DNA of 64,000 nucleotides from Puffinus mauretanicus (taxonomy: Eukaryota > Chordata > Aves > Procellariiformes > Procellariidae). The position numbers and the translations under genes are program-made. The notes beneath the pieces were generated by a model. That model saw only the letters and a program-made list of their open reading frames with translations. It did not search any database and was not told the DNA's origin. The DNA is taken from positions 2,046,001-2,110,000 of the forward strand of contig JAJKFH010001094.1 in the NCBI GenBank assembly GCA_023333565.1, given 5' to 3'. Of this stretch, positions 35,701 through 48,300 are shown one piece after another. How positions within the stretch are numbered: position 1 is the first letter of the stretch; each line of letters opens with the position of its first letter.

Positions 35701-35819
35701 AAATTCATTATTATTACTACTTTGTTTATTTTTGTCATGGTTTTCTGCATCTCGCTAAATTCCTGACTCCGTAATATGCTTCACAATGCATGCCCTGGGA
35801 ACATTGTGATTCGTATGAA

Positions 35820-35905
35820 AATAACATTTTTGTAATTTCATACCAATTAATTTCATTCAATTTCATAATTTCATACACCATTTCTGATGATTTTTCCATT
35901 TCATT
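35820..35905. repeat. Degenerate ATTTCAT-rich tract
   Basis: About seven imperfect repeats around the core atttcat within 90 bases. Confidence 0.6.
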
Positions 35906-37839
35906 GAATGGTACTTTGTTTTTCTGAGAAAGAATCAATGTATTTTCGATTCATATTCTTGCATGAATTCAAGTAAACTATTTGTTTCAGTGAAGATACT
36001 CTAGACTTAATAGAACAAGGGAAAACTTTGCATACTGTTGATACATTTTAATGAGAGCAGTTTGGAAGAGATTCCAGGAATTCCATATTCAGTGCAACAT
36101 TGGTATATTTTTTTGTTTCTGGTTTCTTTTGGGGGGCTGGGGGTTGCTGTTTTTCTATTAATCTTACATCCAGTCTTGATTTTTTTTCATCTAAAGAATA
36201 AAAATCAAAATAAATCACTAGCAATATCTTCACTGGCCTGCTTCCAGCACTTTCTTGGAATTGCATCTTTCCAGAAGCCCTCAGCTGAACTGTTGATCAG
36301 AGAAAACAGCAGCTACGTAACAGCCCACAGTAAGTCTAAAAGCAGAATTGGGGCCTGGGGCGGTCAGTGAAAACCTGTGGTTCCAGTTAGAACTGCAGGA
36401 TGTGTAAGAGGTGTCGCTGTGATTATCTGAATTGATACCTGGTCAGGAGATCAGAGGTAATATTGGTTCTTTCACAAAGTGCCATGGGATTTTAGAGTGA
36501 TACAGGTATAAAATGGGCATGTAACTGGAACGTGAATCAACGTTTATCAAAAATGGTGAGCCTTCAAACAATTCCTTTATCTATCCTAGCTGCTCTTCCA
36601 TCTAAGGTAGGCTAAGCCCAGTGCTGCTTAGCTTTTTTGAACCATAGCCTGGTCTGATATGGTCTATAGTTTATGGCTTTACAACCCATAAATATTACAA
36701 TAAGTTTTGTTGTCTTCCCTTCACTCTCTACATCATCTCCACAGTTATGGAGTGTAAATATTTTGTCCCTGAGAGTAACATCAGAATGTTGGTGCCTGCA
36801 TTTTATTTCACTACAGCCATATAGACTGAACCAGTTTTACTTCACAACTTACTGAATAGCACTTCTGGCACTGTAGTTTGAGGCACTTAACACTGGCAGG
36901 CTTTGACTGTTTCCTACTGCCTTCACTGAAAGTGATTAAGATCCTCCAATGCCAAAGGCTGTATAGACAGACATCAAAAAAATAAGTTCGTAGCAAATGG
37001 TCATGGATGTAGAATGCATTGACACTGACAGGGCATATCTTTTCCTCGGAACATAGTCAAGATATGGCTAACATTTGATTTCTGCTTGACGTTAGCATTA
37101 TAATCTCCAGGTACTTATTGTCTGAGTCTTTTTCCAAAGGTACTAGGGACAAGCGACCGTGATTTTAAATAACTTCATGAATGAACGTGGGAGGGCTGAC
37201 TTCACATGTGCACATTTTCCCTTTACAAGTTTTCATAGGACACCATAACTGGTGTTCATAACTGAACATTTGTTGCTTATCCCATATCTCTCATCTTTCT
37301 AAGACTCTTCTGATCATTTTTATAACTAAAATCAGGTGTTGCACCATCATTCATGTTTGTTACAGACATCAGTCAGCTGAAATCAATGGAACCCATCACT
37401 TAAGAGCTGCAACAGCTCTCCTTCAAGATAGAGACAAAGTGAATGCAGTGGCCACATAATCTGGCCATATTGTAAGTAATAACTGTGATATGTTGAAGGT
37501 CCACATTGAAAATGTTACTGTTAGAAGAGGGGGGCGGGGAGAAGAATGGGAGCTAAGAGTTAGTTGAGGAGCTGAAAATCATAATAAGCATTGAGGAGGT
37601 AACTGAGGTAAAGAAGAGGTGAAATAGAAAAAGAGAACGATTGTGCTTAAAGGAGCTTTCCACCAGTATGTCTCAAAGCTAACCCCACAGCAGGCCAGCT
37701 TAATTATCTTGTTTTTCCAAATTGGGAAACAGAGGGATGGGGAGAGGAAGTGATTCCTGAAGCTGGCCACAGCTGCAGGACTAGAAACCAAACTGCAGTT
37801 TACCTGACTCCACTATAGCGTATTCCCATCAGAAGTAAG

Positions 37840-38060
37840 AAGGAAACCTTCAAAGAAAGAAGGAAAGAGATGGGGAAAGTTACTAGAGAAACACAAGAGG
37901 AAAGGCTGTAAAGACATGTAAAAACCATGAAGTAAGTATGAAACCATATAAAATATGAAAAACAGGAACAATAGAAAAGGAAGGATATGGAAAGCAGAAA
38001 AGATATAAAAAGGAAAAGATGAGAGAAATACTTATATAGACAACTCTAAAATTAGAAAAA
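37840..38060. repeat. Purine-rich asymmetric tract
   Basis: About 220 bases with a strong A/G bias on the plus strand (gaaagaagg, gaggaaagg, aaaaggaagg, aaaaggaaaag). Confidence 0.6.
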
Positions 38061-39328
38061 AAAATACAATATATTTTGTGTTATTTTCATGACAGAAAAG
38101 TGAAATGACTTTAGGTCTACTTTGAACTATTTTAAACTAATATTGGTTTGGAGATTATTGTTAGGCTTAAGTGTTTTGACTGAATATATATCAGGATATG
38201 GGTTATATAACATGCAGACTGAAAAAGAAACTGCACTCAGTGGCAAATACTGATTTCAGTAAAATACTATGTGGGAAGGACACATTTTTCAGGAAAGACA
38301 ATACCATAAAGGAGCTTAATCCCAACAAACGCCAGTTAAAGATGTTACACTAGTGCCATGTAGACAGGTACCCCATATAAGCTACATATTTTACATCATT
38401 CTATATTGGTTAAGCAATTTAATACTGCTTTTCATATCTTATGTTTTAAAACCAAAACTAATTAAACTATGAAGACTTATTAAAAATACATGCGATAAAC
38501 ATTGTATTATACATTTTAGTGCCTGTATATTTTAGACATTTGGTAATTCCTTAATAATGTTTTTGTCTATTCTAATATCTCATAAACCAACTGTGCTGTA
38601 ACCCTCAAATCTCGAATTTCCAGATTCCTAGTCACCTACTAGAATGCTGCAATTTCTCCTAGCTCTGTTGAATGATAAAATGAATGACTGCAAACTCATC
38701 ATTACTCTTGGATTCATTGTTATTAAAGTCACTTCACTGCGCTTTCTTTATAGGCACAAAACATTTGGGGATGGATTATCTTTTCAAAATAGTAAGAAAG
38801 CTATGAGTGCTAAGCACCATGACTAGCTCAGATGGAGTACTGAGAATAATGTCATTTGGACAGCTAATAGAGCTAAGCAAATGCAAGTATCTCGTTACCC
38901 AACAGTTTATTACAATAATCCCACTATCTTTTTAGGGAGTATGTATCTGTTTGCAAGTGTAGGGGGACACATGTGACAGGTTTGGAGGCAGTCACAGATG
39001 ATGGGAAGCTCCTCTGTCAGCTGACAGATTAAGATGTCCTTGCATTGAGCAAGAGTAGTAGCAGCAACTGCCCACACAACCTTTGTGTGTGTGTTGATTT
39101 GTAGTGTTCAAAATCTGGACTGGATTGCTTCATTTTGAGAATAGCTGATGTTTACCTGTGCACATCACAAAAATATTCCCTGGGTTGTATGTGCTGCAAA
39201 AGCATAGAGTAAGAAAGACTATTCCTACCTTGTAGAGCTTAACCTCTAAATATAAAAGGCAGGTGAAAGTTGGGATGGGAAAAGCAGGCTGGCCAGGATC
39301 AAAGCAGATTAGTGACACTGTGAGAGTA

Positions 39329-39924
39329 TGTCGTGGTTTAACCTCAGATGGCAATTAAGCACCACACAGCCACTCACCCACTCCCCCTGCTGGGATGGGG
39401 GAGAGAATCAGAAGGGTAAAAGTGAGAAAACTCGTGGATTGAGATAAAGACAGTTTAATAGATAAAGCAAAAGCTGCGTACACAAGGAAAATAAGGAATA
39501 AGGAATTCATTCACTACTTCCCATCAGCAGGCAGGTGTTCAGCCATCTCCAGGAAAGCAGGGCTCCATCACGCCTAACAGTTACTTGGGAAGACAAACAC
39601 CACCACTCTGAATGTCCCCCCCTTCCTTCTTCTTCCCCCAGCTTTATATGCTGAGCATGATGTCATATGGTATGGGATATCCCTTTGGTCAGTTGGGGTC
39701 AGCTGTCCCAGCTGTGTCCCCTCCCAGCTTCTTGTGCACCCCCAGCCCACTCACTGGTGGGGTGGGGTGAGAAGCAGCAAAGGCCTTGGCTCCGTGTAAG
39801 CTCTGCTCAGCGGGAACTAAAACATCCCTGTGTTATCAACACTGTTTTCAGCACAAATCCAAAACATAGCCCCATACCAGCTACTATGAAGAAAATTAAC
39901 TCTATCCCAGCCAAAACCAATACA
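39329..39924 (-). mobile_element. Solo LTR of an endogenous retrovirus (minus orientation)
   Basis: About 596 bp. On the plus strand it begins TGTCGTGGTTTAACC and ends CCAAAACCAATACA. Flanking five-base sites are gagta and gagtg, a target duplication with one mismatch. A TATAAAG-type box on the minus strand lies near 39645. No internal retroviral genes are present. It is the same family as the LTRs at 10.8 kb and 62.5 kb. Confidence 0.92.
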
Positions 39925-39939
39925 GAGTGGAATTAAGAT

Positions 39940-42900
39940 TACTTGAATCCCAATTCAGTAGGCTGTCCCCTAAGACCTGGAGTTGTACTGCCTAACAGCA
40001 GGCACCAAAATAAGCTTTGTCACATCAGATTCTCCTGCTAGTTTTTGAAGAGAAACAGGCAGGGAGGGAGATTCAACCCCCTAATACCTGCACCACCCTC
40101 TCAAGGCAGCCATCTCTGTTGCATAAAGCGGGAGCTACGTACCAAGTCTGCACTTGGGCATGCCAGTTATATAGCTCAAGCGTAGTATGTCCCTAAAACC
40201 TGACTATCCCTTACACAAACACACACAAAAGCACACAGAGTTACAAAATTGGGAAGTATGAGTATGTTGATAATTAGCCAAGCAATAGTTTACCGTATTC
40301 TTCACTTATTGTTACTTATGATTTCTCACAACTGGTACAAATTGGAGGTAGGTGAAAGCTTCTAGCTCTTTCCTTTTGTTGGGGGGATGATTCTCCCCAG
40401 AATACATGGTGGATTTGAGTTGGGTGGTTTCTTTCCTTCAGTCCTGCTACTTAGAAACTCCATTAAATCACAAATACATTTCATGCGTCCTTATGCATTT
40501 GTAATAAAACCTTGTCTTATAAATTCTAACACAGTTGTGCTGCCAGCATAAAAGAGAAGAAATTACCCGTAATACCAGGAAATGCTACCTCCCTGTATTG
40601 ATTTCAGTTCAGCAATACTTCACAACACAGAGGGCCACACACCCACAGACCCAGCAGATGCCAGGCTAATCAATTCTGGGCTGAAATAGGAGGGCGTCCT
40701 CAAAAACTAGCAAGTGGTTTTGTTCCCTTTCTATTTTGTCCCTTAGAGAAATGAAGTCTCTCTCACCCTGGAGGATTTATTGAGATCTTGAAGGAGGAAT
40801 AGATGTTTTATGCGTGATAAGGTGGTTTTCCAAAGAACGTGGTTCATTCATTCATGTCAACAGAAATCCAAGACAAAATTACAGCCTTAAATTATGCATA
40901 CTTTAGATATATATTGTGTGCTATAAAATGTGTGCTAAAGTAAAGGGAACAAGTATTTTTTGTTCCGTGGGAAAGGAAGTTGCACATCAATGTTTTTCCC
41001 AAAGATTTGGACATATTTTGTCTGACATGTCCACTGTATCTTTAGCTTTTTAAAATAAATGAAATCCTTGTCAGTATCAGTTGATTTCTTAGTTGTATTA
41101 TGGTACATAATGCAAATACTACTAGCACAGGATTAATTACATCTCTGCTTAATTAGAGTTTGTAATTTTTCTCTGCAAGTATTTTATGTGAAGAGCTATA
41201 CTGGTACATATGCTAATACATAAGAAAGGACAATCACTACATACATCCTTGGGGCCACATTGCAAATGTCTACTACACTGTCTATGTGGTTTTAGGTACC
41301 CACTGTAGCATTTAAGCACCAGCGAGCAGTGAGCAATTCAAACTTGCTGCTACTTTGGGCTGCCCAACCCTAAGTTCCTATGCCGTCAATGAAGTGGAAT
41401 AGTTGCAATACCTACTCTCCTCTGACCAGTTGCTCTCTTACACAGAGGAGCCAGAGTCACGCCCTAGAACGTCACAGGTGCTACAGAGATGCTCTCACTA
41501 TGGTCACTTGCTAGCAATTGGATAGGAATTATTAATGTAATGTAATGCATTTTCATGGAAATATTTCTGTTAGTTTTGGGTTAAAGAGCTCATTTTTTCC
41601 ACTTGGTTTAGGCAAGGTGCCAGGGGACATTTCACAAACAGAGGATGAGGGGTATACTATAAACTGTTTTTTATTGCATTATGATATGCAGCTTGGGCCA
41701 CAGGACAAAAATTCAAAATAAAATGACATTTGTCATCTTAAACAAGATAGCTCTAAAGGGAGATCAAAAGGACAAAGCCCATGTGCATTAACAAGCAGCA
41801 TGGTGCAAAAGTGGCATTTCCATAGAGTGAAAGAGTTGGTATCAAGGTCCTGGCAACCGCACTATATGTATTACAGGGGGGAGGTTATTTTGGACTAGCT
41901 CTAGTCTGGTCCCACAGACAGAACGCCCATTAGCAGTGGAAGTGCCTGCAGTGCACTCCTGCAGCGCATCTCAGTGTCCCGTCCTACACAAATCCAGTTT
42001 GCCTGTTCCAAGACCACTCTATAACGCACATCAAAGCAGAGTAGATCAGGACAATCGAGAGCTTAGTTTCAGAGGTGCGCTCCTGATCTGAACCATAAAC
42101 ACTGATGACCAAAATAATGTCTTTGATACTTTTTAGGCGTGATCCGAACTGCTATTAAAATCAATACAAAGACTTGGTTGACTTCAGCAATGGAGCTTCC
42201 CTTCCACACGCTGAGAAGGGAAGGGGTACGATTACTGGTCAAGAAAAGATGAAGGGAACAAGAGAGGGAGAATAGGAGTGACTGCATGTGCATTTTGTCA
42301 ACCACCAGTCACACCTTTTCTGCAACTAATGATTTTTAAAACTGTGTGATTTCAGGGCATGATTGAGAGCAGGTGTTGAAGACAGGGAATATTCGTTCTT
42401 GGCTTCTCTGCGCACTAGGAAGTATTGAATGGTTGCAAACCACAGTATTAATGATACCTTAACTATGACTCAGCCACTCTTCCAACGGAAGGGTTCTGGA
42501 ATACCTATTAAGAGTAATACAGTATTTAGATACTCAAAGGGCTGTAGAAGTTGGGCCAAGATTTCTTGAAGACCCCTGAATCAGTATGTGTACAGGGTCA
42601 TGCTAAGACTCTTCCAACATTTTCATGGTCTCATGAAAAGGCTAATCATAGCTCACGTGCAAATTTTTCCCTGTCATGAAATATCTAAAATGTTCTGTGC
42701 CTTATTTTGGCTGTTCTGTTAACTCAGTGTTACCAGCTTTCCTTCCCCCCATCCTTTTTTTCTCCGTCCATTTAGCAGAATCCAACATTTCTTTGTGTAA
42801 ATGAATGTATTTTGGTATTTTAATCAGAACGAACTGCATTTGGATTGCTCCTTTATTGCTATCAGTTTCTCAAACTGTGGAATGTGCAAAAATTAACTCA

Positions 42901-43790
42901 TACTGAAATGTGAGGCCAACAAAACTAAATCCTAGAGGGAGATGGACTGAACACTGGCTAAATGTCCAAGATGTCAAAAATTGCAGAAAACTGAGCACAG
43001 AGAACAACAAAGAAGATTTTAAAGTGCACCTGCTTTGCAAATAGTGTGCAATGGCTGCATGATGCAAACATTGAGGTCGAAGATTTCCAGCTGAGGTGAT
43101 AAAAACTGGAATTTCCAAACTTAGAAACTACCTTCAGCCAAGTAATTGTGAGGAGGAGGGGAGAGGTCAAACCAATTTGTGTCGTCCCTGAATGGTTACA
43201 GCCTGATAAAACAAAAACACATACTGAGCAGTCAATTGCTATATTTTGCTTAGGTTTCATTACATCACTTACATTATGAGTTTAAATCATGCTGTGTTTA
43301 CACAAAGCTCCCATTTAAGTGAATGATTTAACAGTGAAAGATAGAGTTATTAAGGCATCGTTATTATTATTTGAATTACTGTTATTAACATGGAAACTCT
43401 CCTCTCATATTTCCCGGGTTTGTTTGGCATCTATAAAACCCTTCATGCATGGAGTGGTCCATGACTGGGAAAAAAACCCTCTAACAATCTCAGTCCTTCA
43501 TGTTCCCTTCTTCTTAAACTCAGTATATTAAACGTTTCCTCAGTTTCAACTTGTCCCTTGAGGAAAGCTAAAAATAATTGTGTTTATAAATCTAGCGACA
43601 GATGTCAGGAACTTATCTCCTTACCATGGCAGAACATGCCTCATCTATTCACCAGATCGGGGATTAGCTGAGGGGGGAGGAGGAGCGGACATGAAGCTAT
43701 GATGTTTGTCTCACTGACTCGCTTAAAAGATTCGGCTGAAACAAAGGGGGAGAAGCAGGCGCTCCGCCACCATTAGGCTTCCGAGTTAAC
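39940..43790. other. Interval with no gene seen
   Basis: AT-rich DNA without recognisable exon, RNA gene or transposon. It is the upstream flank of the CpG island that follows. Confidence 0.55.
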
Positions 43791-43794
43791 GTGC

Positions 43795-45310
43795 CACTGG
43801 GATGAGTGGGACACAGCCCCCAAACCGGGCTGACCTAGGCAGGGGGCCCGTGCCCCGCCTGGCAGAGCGGCTGCTGCCAGAAACAGGCCTCGAGCTGGTC
43901 TCGGAGGTTGGCTCCGCGGGGGAAAGGCGGCGTTCCGCCCCCAGCCCCACACCCGCCGCTGCCGCCACTCAACCGCTGGCCCAACGGTTCCCCCCACCGC
44001 TACCACCTGGCCCCGCCCCGCCCCGCCCCGCGGCCCCTCCTGGGCGGGGCCCCGCTCCGCCACCCGACCCGGCGCCCCGTGCGCGCGCTCCGCCGGAAAC
44101 AGCTGCCTCCCGCCTGCTCCGCCTCCCTCCGGAAGCGGGTTCCGCCCGCGCGCACCGGCGGCCTGGCCCCTGCCCCGCCACGCGCACCCGCTCCTCTCGC
44201 CGCCCCCCCCCCCCGCCCCCGCCCAGCCTCCGCCGCTCGCGGCCACGCAAGCACTGCGCGTGCGCGTCCCGGCGCCTAACTCCCTCCCCCGCGCGGTGAA
44301 GGGGGCGGGGCCGCGCCCGGTGACGCTCCTGCCTCTGCGGCGGCCTCTGGCGCGGCCCCGCCCTCCGCCGCGGGCCGCGCGCGCGCCGCCGGCTCTGCGC
44401 GCGGGGGCGGTGCCAGGCGGCACCAGGGCTCCCCTCGCCCGCCCCGCCCTCCCCACTCGCTCCTCCAGCGGGCAGCGGAGCTCGCCCCGCCGCCGCAGGT
44501 GAGTCGGGGGCAGCGCGGGGCGGGGGAACGGGCCAGCGCCGCGGACCGGGGCGGGGGGAGCCGCCTGGCCCCTCGCCGCCGGGGTTGGGGAGCGCAGGGA
44601 CCCCTCCCCGCCCGCCGCCGCGGGAGTGCTCCCGTGCGGGGGGGAGCGAGCGGGGCCCGGCGCCCCCGGGGCGGCCCCGCGCCCGCCGCTGTCCCCCGCC
44701 CGGGGGTCGGCGTCGGGGCGCGGCTGCCGCCCCGCCGCCCCTGGCCGGTGGTTTGTGGCGGGCGGCCCCACCCCGAGGTGTGGGGAGAGGTGGGCGCGTC
44801 CGCGGGCGGGGCCCAGAGCCTCCCGCGGGGGCCCGGCGGCCGGCAGCCGGCCGCTCCCTGAAGGTTATGGGCGTTCAGCTTGGGCGCCTCCCGCCCCAGG
44901 CCTGCCGCTGCCCTCCGGGGCGCTGAGGGGAGCGGGGAGGGGGTGTCGGGGCAGTGGAGCCCCCGGGGAGGGGGTGCGGCGGGGTCCGGCCGCCTCCTGT
45001 TGCCGCGGGAGCGGCGGCGGCATGAGGCAGGTGCGGCGTCCCCGCCGCGGCCGCGTCCTCGGGGTGCGGGGTGACCGCGGCCAACGCCCGCACCTGCGGA
45101 GGGTGGAGCGCGGCAGCGCCTTTACCCCGAACAAAGGGGCCGCGCCTCGGGGCCGGCGGGGGAAGGAGCCGGGGCTCTCACCCCCCGGCCGAGCCTGCCC
45201 GGGCCGGGCTGGACGCAGCGGCTGCCGCGGCGGCGGCTCCTGCCGTGGCAGCGTGTCAGCGGCCGGGTGCGGGAGCCTCCGTGCCCGTGCGCTGCAGTTG
45301 GAGGATGAGT
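43795..45310 (+). promoter_or_regulatory. RALA: Strong CpG island with plus-strand first exon; probable RALA promoter
   Basis: About 1.5 kb of very GC- and CpG-rich DNA with many GC boxes (e.g. 44011-44050 and 44300-44315) and no TATA box. On the plus strand CGCCGCAG|GTGAGT gives a consensus splice donor at 44498/44499, fitting a non-coding first exon. RALA follows YAE1 in tetrapods and has a non-coding first exon and a long first intron (established knowledge), so this is most likely its promoter. No RALA coding exon is in the window, so the assignment rests on order only. The 332-residue minus-strand open frame here is a composition artefact. The island could also serve MED1L in the other direction. 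Confidence 0.65.
44300..44498 (+). other. RALA: Candidate non-coding first exon (approximate start)
   Basis: The right end is set by the GCAG|GTGAGT donor. The left end is arbitrary, since the transcription start cannot be read from a TATA-less island. Confidence 0.4.
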
Positions 45311-48300
45311 AAGAGCAGCGTTTCTGTAACGTTTAATTGCTGCTCGCTTTCGTGTGCTGTTCTTTTCTGTAGTGGTACGCGTTAAAAGGCGTTGCTGGTA
45401 ACTATAGCTTGCGCTTGCCTGCAACAAAAGGAAGAAGTACAAAGTATGCCCATTAAGTTGCCTAAATAAAAGAGTCTTTCAATGCTCATGTATTTGGTTA
45501 GGTAAATAATTTGGTGTTTACTTTTGGGTTTCTTTTAAATGGAAGCTAATAGCTTCATCTCCTTCCCCTTAATTGAGTCTCTTTAAAAATGAAGATGTTA
45601 AGTGGGCCATACGTATCCCAAGAGTCACCTGGAGAGAGATTTTTATGTGTGAACTGTGTGTCTGCTTTGTAGCATCACTGAACTGTCCTGGCAGAAAGAC
45701 TGCCAAAATGTTTATTTTCAGACTCAGAATGACCTTAAAGTTTTGTTTCAAGCTTGCATTTCCAGTTCTCATTGGAAAGAGACTTTGCATTCTGCAGTGC
45801 AAACCATTACACTTCCACAAGTGGAAGCGATAGATACCTCTGCTGGCATTTCAGTGTCTGGAGATGGGTGACGGAGAGGTCTGCACAAAAAGCTATCAGT
45901 TGTTCTTTGTCTTTTCCAATGAAAGTTAAACTGGAAAGAGAGGAGCTCCTGGCAGAGGGGCTGCATGGACTGGGAGAAGATATTGGGATTCTATTAGTTA
46001 TCAGGCTAGTTAATAGTGATTATAACTGGGTTCTTAATTAAAAATCCTCTTCTTTTCAGCCGACTTATTCATCTAATAGCATGTACATCAACATTTAAAT
46101 CCTGGGAAATCATGAGCATTCTTAATAGAATGAGGAACAACTGTGTGATATGTAAATCTCTGATATAGTTTTAAACCCTTCAGTCTATGCTTGTGAGACA
46201 GCTTGTCAAACATTTTTTGTGGAAGCCTCCGAATGGTAGAAGTTGTAGGCATTGCCAGGGCTAGTGATGTTTACCCTTTTTTTCTTTTCTGCAAAAACGG
46301 GAGAATGTGACATACTGTTGCACAAAAAGATCAAAAAAAGCCTTCAGTCCACTGCATGAGAGGTCAACTGTGGGGTTAAATAAGCTGTGATGCTAAACAG
46401 TGAATGTACTCCTTTACTATTGAAAATTCCTTGATCTCAGTCTTCACTTTGTCATGTTCTTCTGAATTTGAGGAAGGGAAAAAATATAACCATTTTAAGG
46501 TGAATGTTTTGAGTTGCATGCACTTTGGCAATGTTGAAATAATGTTGTCTTTATTTTTTTTTTTTTTAGACCTTAAGGAGAGGATCTTTAGCCATGAAAG
46601 AGAAAGCTAGAATGTCTCCTAGCTGTGCATTTGTTGCAATGTGTCACCTGTGGGCATGTACTCTTTACATAAATAATCCATAGGAATATTTGAGGGGGGG
46701 GGGAAGTGGGGGAGGGGGACAGGGAGAGATGTGGCTGTGAGGATAAGGCAGTGCTGGCTAAAAGCAACCAAGGAGGAACACGACTGTTAAATAACTGTTG
46801 TTGGAGACCTTGCAATGATCCATGTGTCTTCTGTATTCAAACTGACTTCCATAAGAACAGTTGTGTTCTTAACCTCAGTTAAATCATGCACTGACATCCC
46901 TGCATATACTTTTTCTAAGGGATTACCTTGAAACAGGGGTGTTCTGTCCAAGATGAACTTTTACTCCTGTTAAATTTCAACTGCATCTGACTTGGAAGAA
47001 AATAATTGCTGAGGCAAAGGATGTTGCTGTCTTACAAACTGATGTATGGCAGTCTCGGGTATCAAAGAATAACGTAAAAAGTTGTTTAGGCAACTGCATT
47101 TCAGCTAATTGACAACAGTGTTATTTTCCCTGCAGTTTCACAATTGAAGAAGAAATAATTACATGAGAAAAATCTTTTAACTTTGTGATTAGATTTGTTT
47201 ATTTTGCCACCCTAGCAAAAGCTATAGGATATAGGGGTCCTGGGAATAAGGCGGTGATCACGTGTTCTGGGCAGGGAACTCCCCACCCCCTTGAGAGTGC
47301 TTACAGCCAGCTTCCAGTAAACTTCTAATGGCTCCAAGCTATTGAAATTACTTTGCATCTAAATTGAAATCTTTAAGTGAAGGTAGTTTGGTAGGCTAGT
47401 GACAGCATTCTTGTGAACATATTATAGCCTGCCCACATCACACACGCACTTATGGGACAACTATTCTACGTCTCCTTCCTACCTTATGAAGAATTGATGT
47501 GAGGAACCAAGAAAATAGAACAGTTGGTGTAATTACTGTACATCCACTGAATGTTCTGCAGAATGTTTTACATTTTATAGATTACTAAGTAGGGAAGAAA
47601 TGGTTATATGTTATTAGTCTGTTGCAGTACTTAAAATCAGCTCTCAGGGTAGTTCTAAAACGTTATTGGTAAGTCTTACTGTCTGCAGAATCTGAAGTTA
47701 TTTATAGTCCTTGTGGATATAAAGAACTTAGACTCACTTTAACTATAGCAAATATGCCTTGCAGACAGACCAGGGAATTATTAAATCCTGTTTTGCTTCT
47801 CGTCATGTTTTAACTATTGTGAGTCAGAGTGAGCACCTACCAACCAGGGATTTGTCAGTGGGCACAGCTGCTTGTTGAATCTCTTTGGTAGATGTGCAAC
47901 CCACAACCATCAGGTTAGGCTTATACTCTGAGTCTTAGGAGCTCTACACAGCAGCAAAAAAATTCTGAAATTCCTACAGAAAAAACAGTACTGGATTTAG
48001 GGGTGGGAGCAAGTTAGAAAGAAATGTAGTGTAGGCTAAGTAACGCTGCCTTAGAATGACACGATGAGAGAATTGATTGCCTTTGCCTAGAGGGTGGCTT
48101 AGTCTTTACTACTAGTGTTTTGTTTAGGATTAGTTTTGTGTTTATCAAAATTCTTAGCACCTTTGGGGCAATAAAGTGGTAACACTGAAGAGTCCAGGCT
48201 GTGCATAGAGGGGAAAAAAGGGGGAAAGAGGTGTATAGGAGAGGTTAGACATAAAGATAGGAGGTGTAATGAAAAAGACAGTTACCATAGAGAATTCAAA

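Larger units (their letters stand above)
32800..39323. other. Interval with no gene seen
   Basis: No recognisable exon. A GC-richer patch at about 33,180-33,600 has overlapping open frames on both strands that look like chance. The missing MED1L first exon should lie in this interval or further up towards 44 kb. Purine-rich and ATTTCAT-rich tracts are listed separately. Confidence 0.55.

Noticed and set aside
43773..44771. 332-residue open frame on the minus strand in the CpG island
   Set aside because: Almost entirely Gly, Arg, Ala and Pro. It reflects the scarcity of stop codons in very GC-rich DNA, and several other frames are open across the same bases.
44626..45312. 228-residue open frame on the plus strand in the CpG island
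   Set aside because: Same composition effect, and it lies across the likely splice donor and intron start; no known domain.
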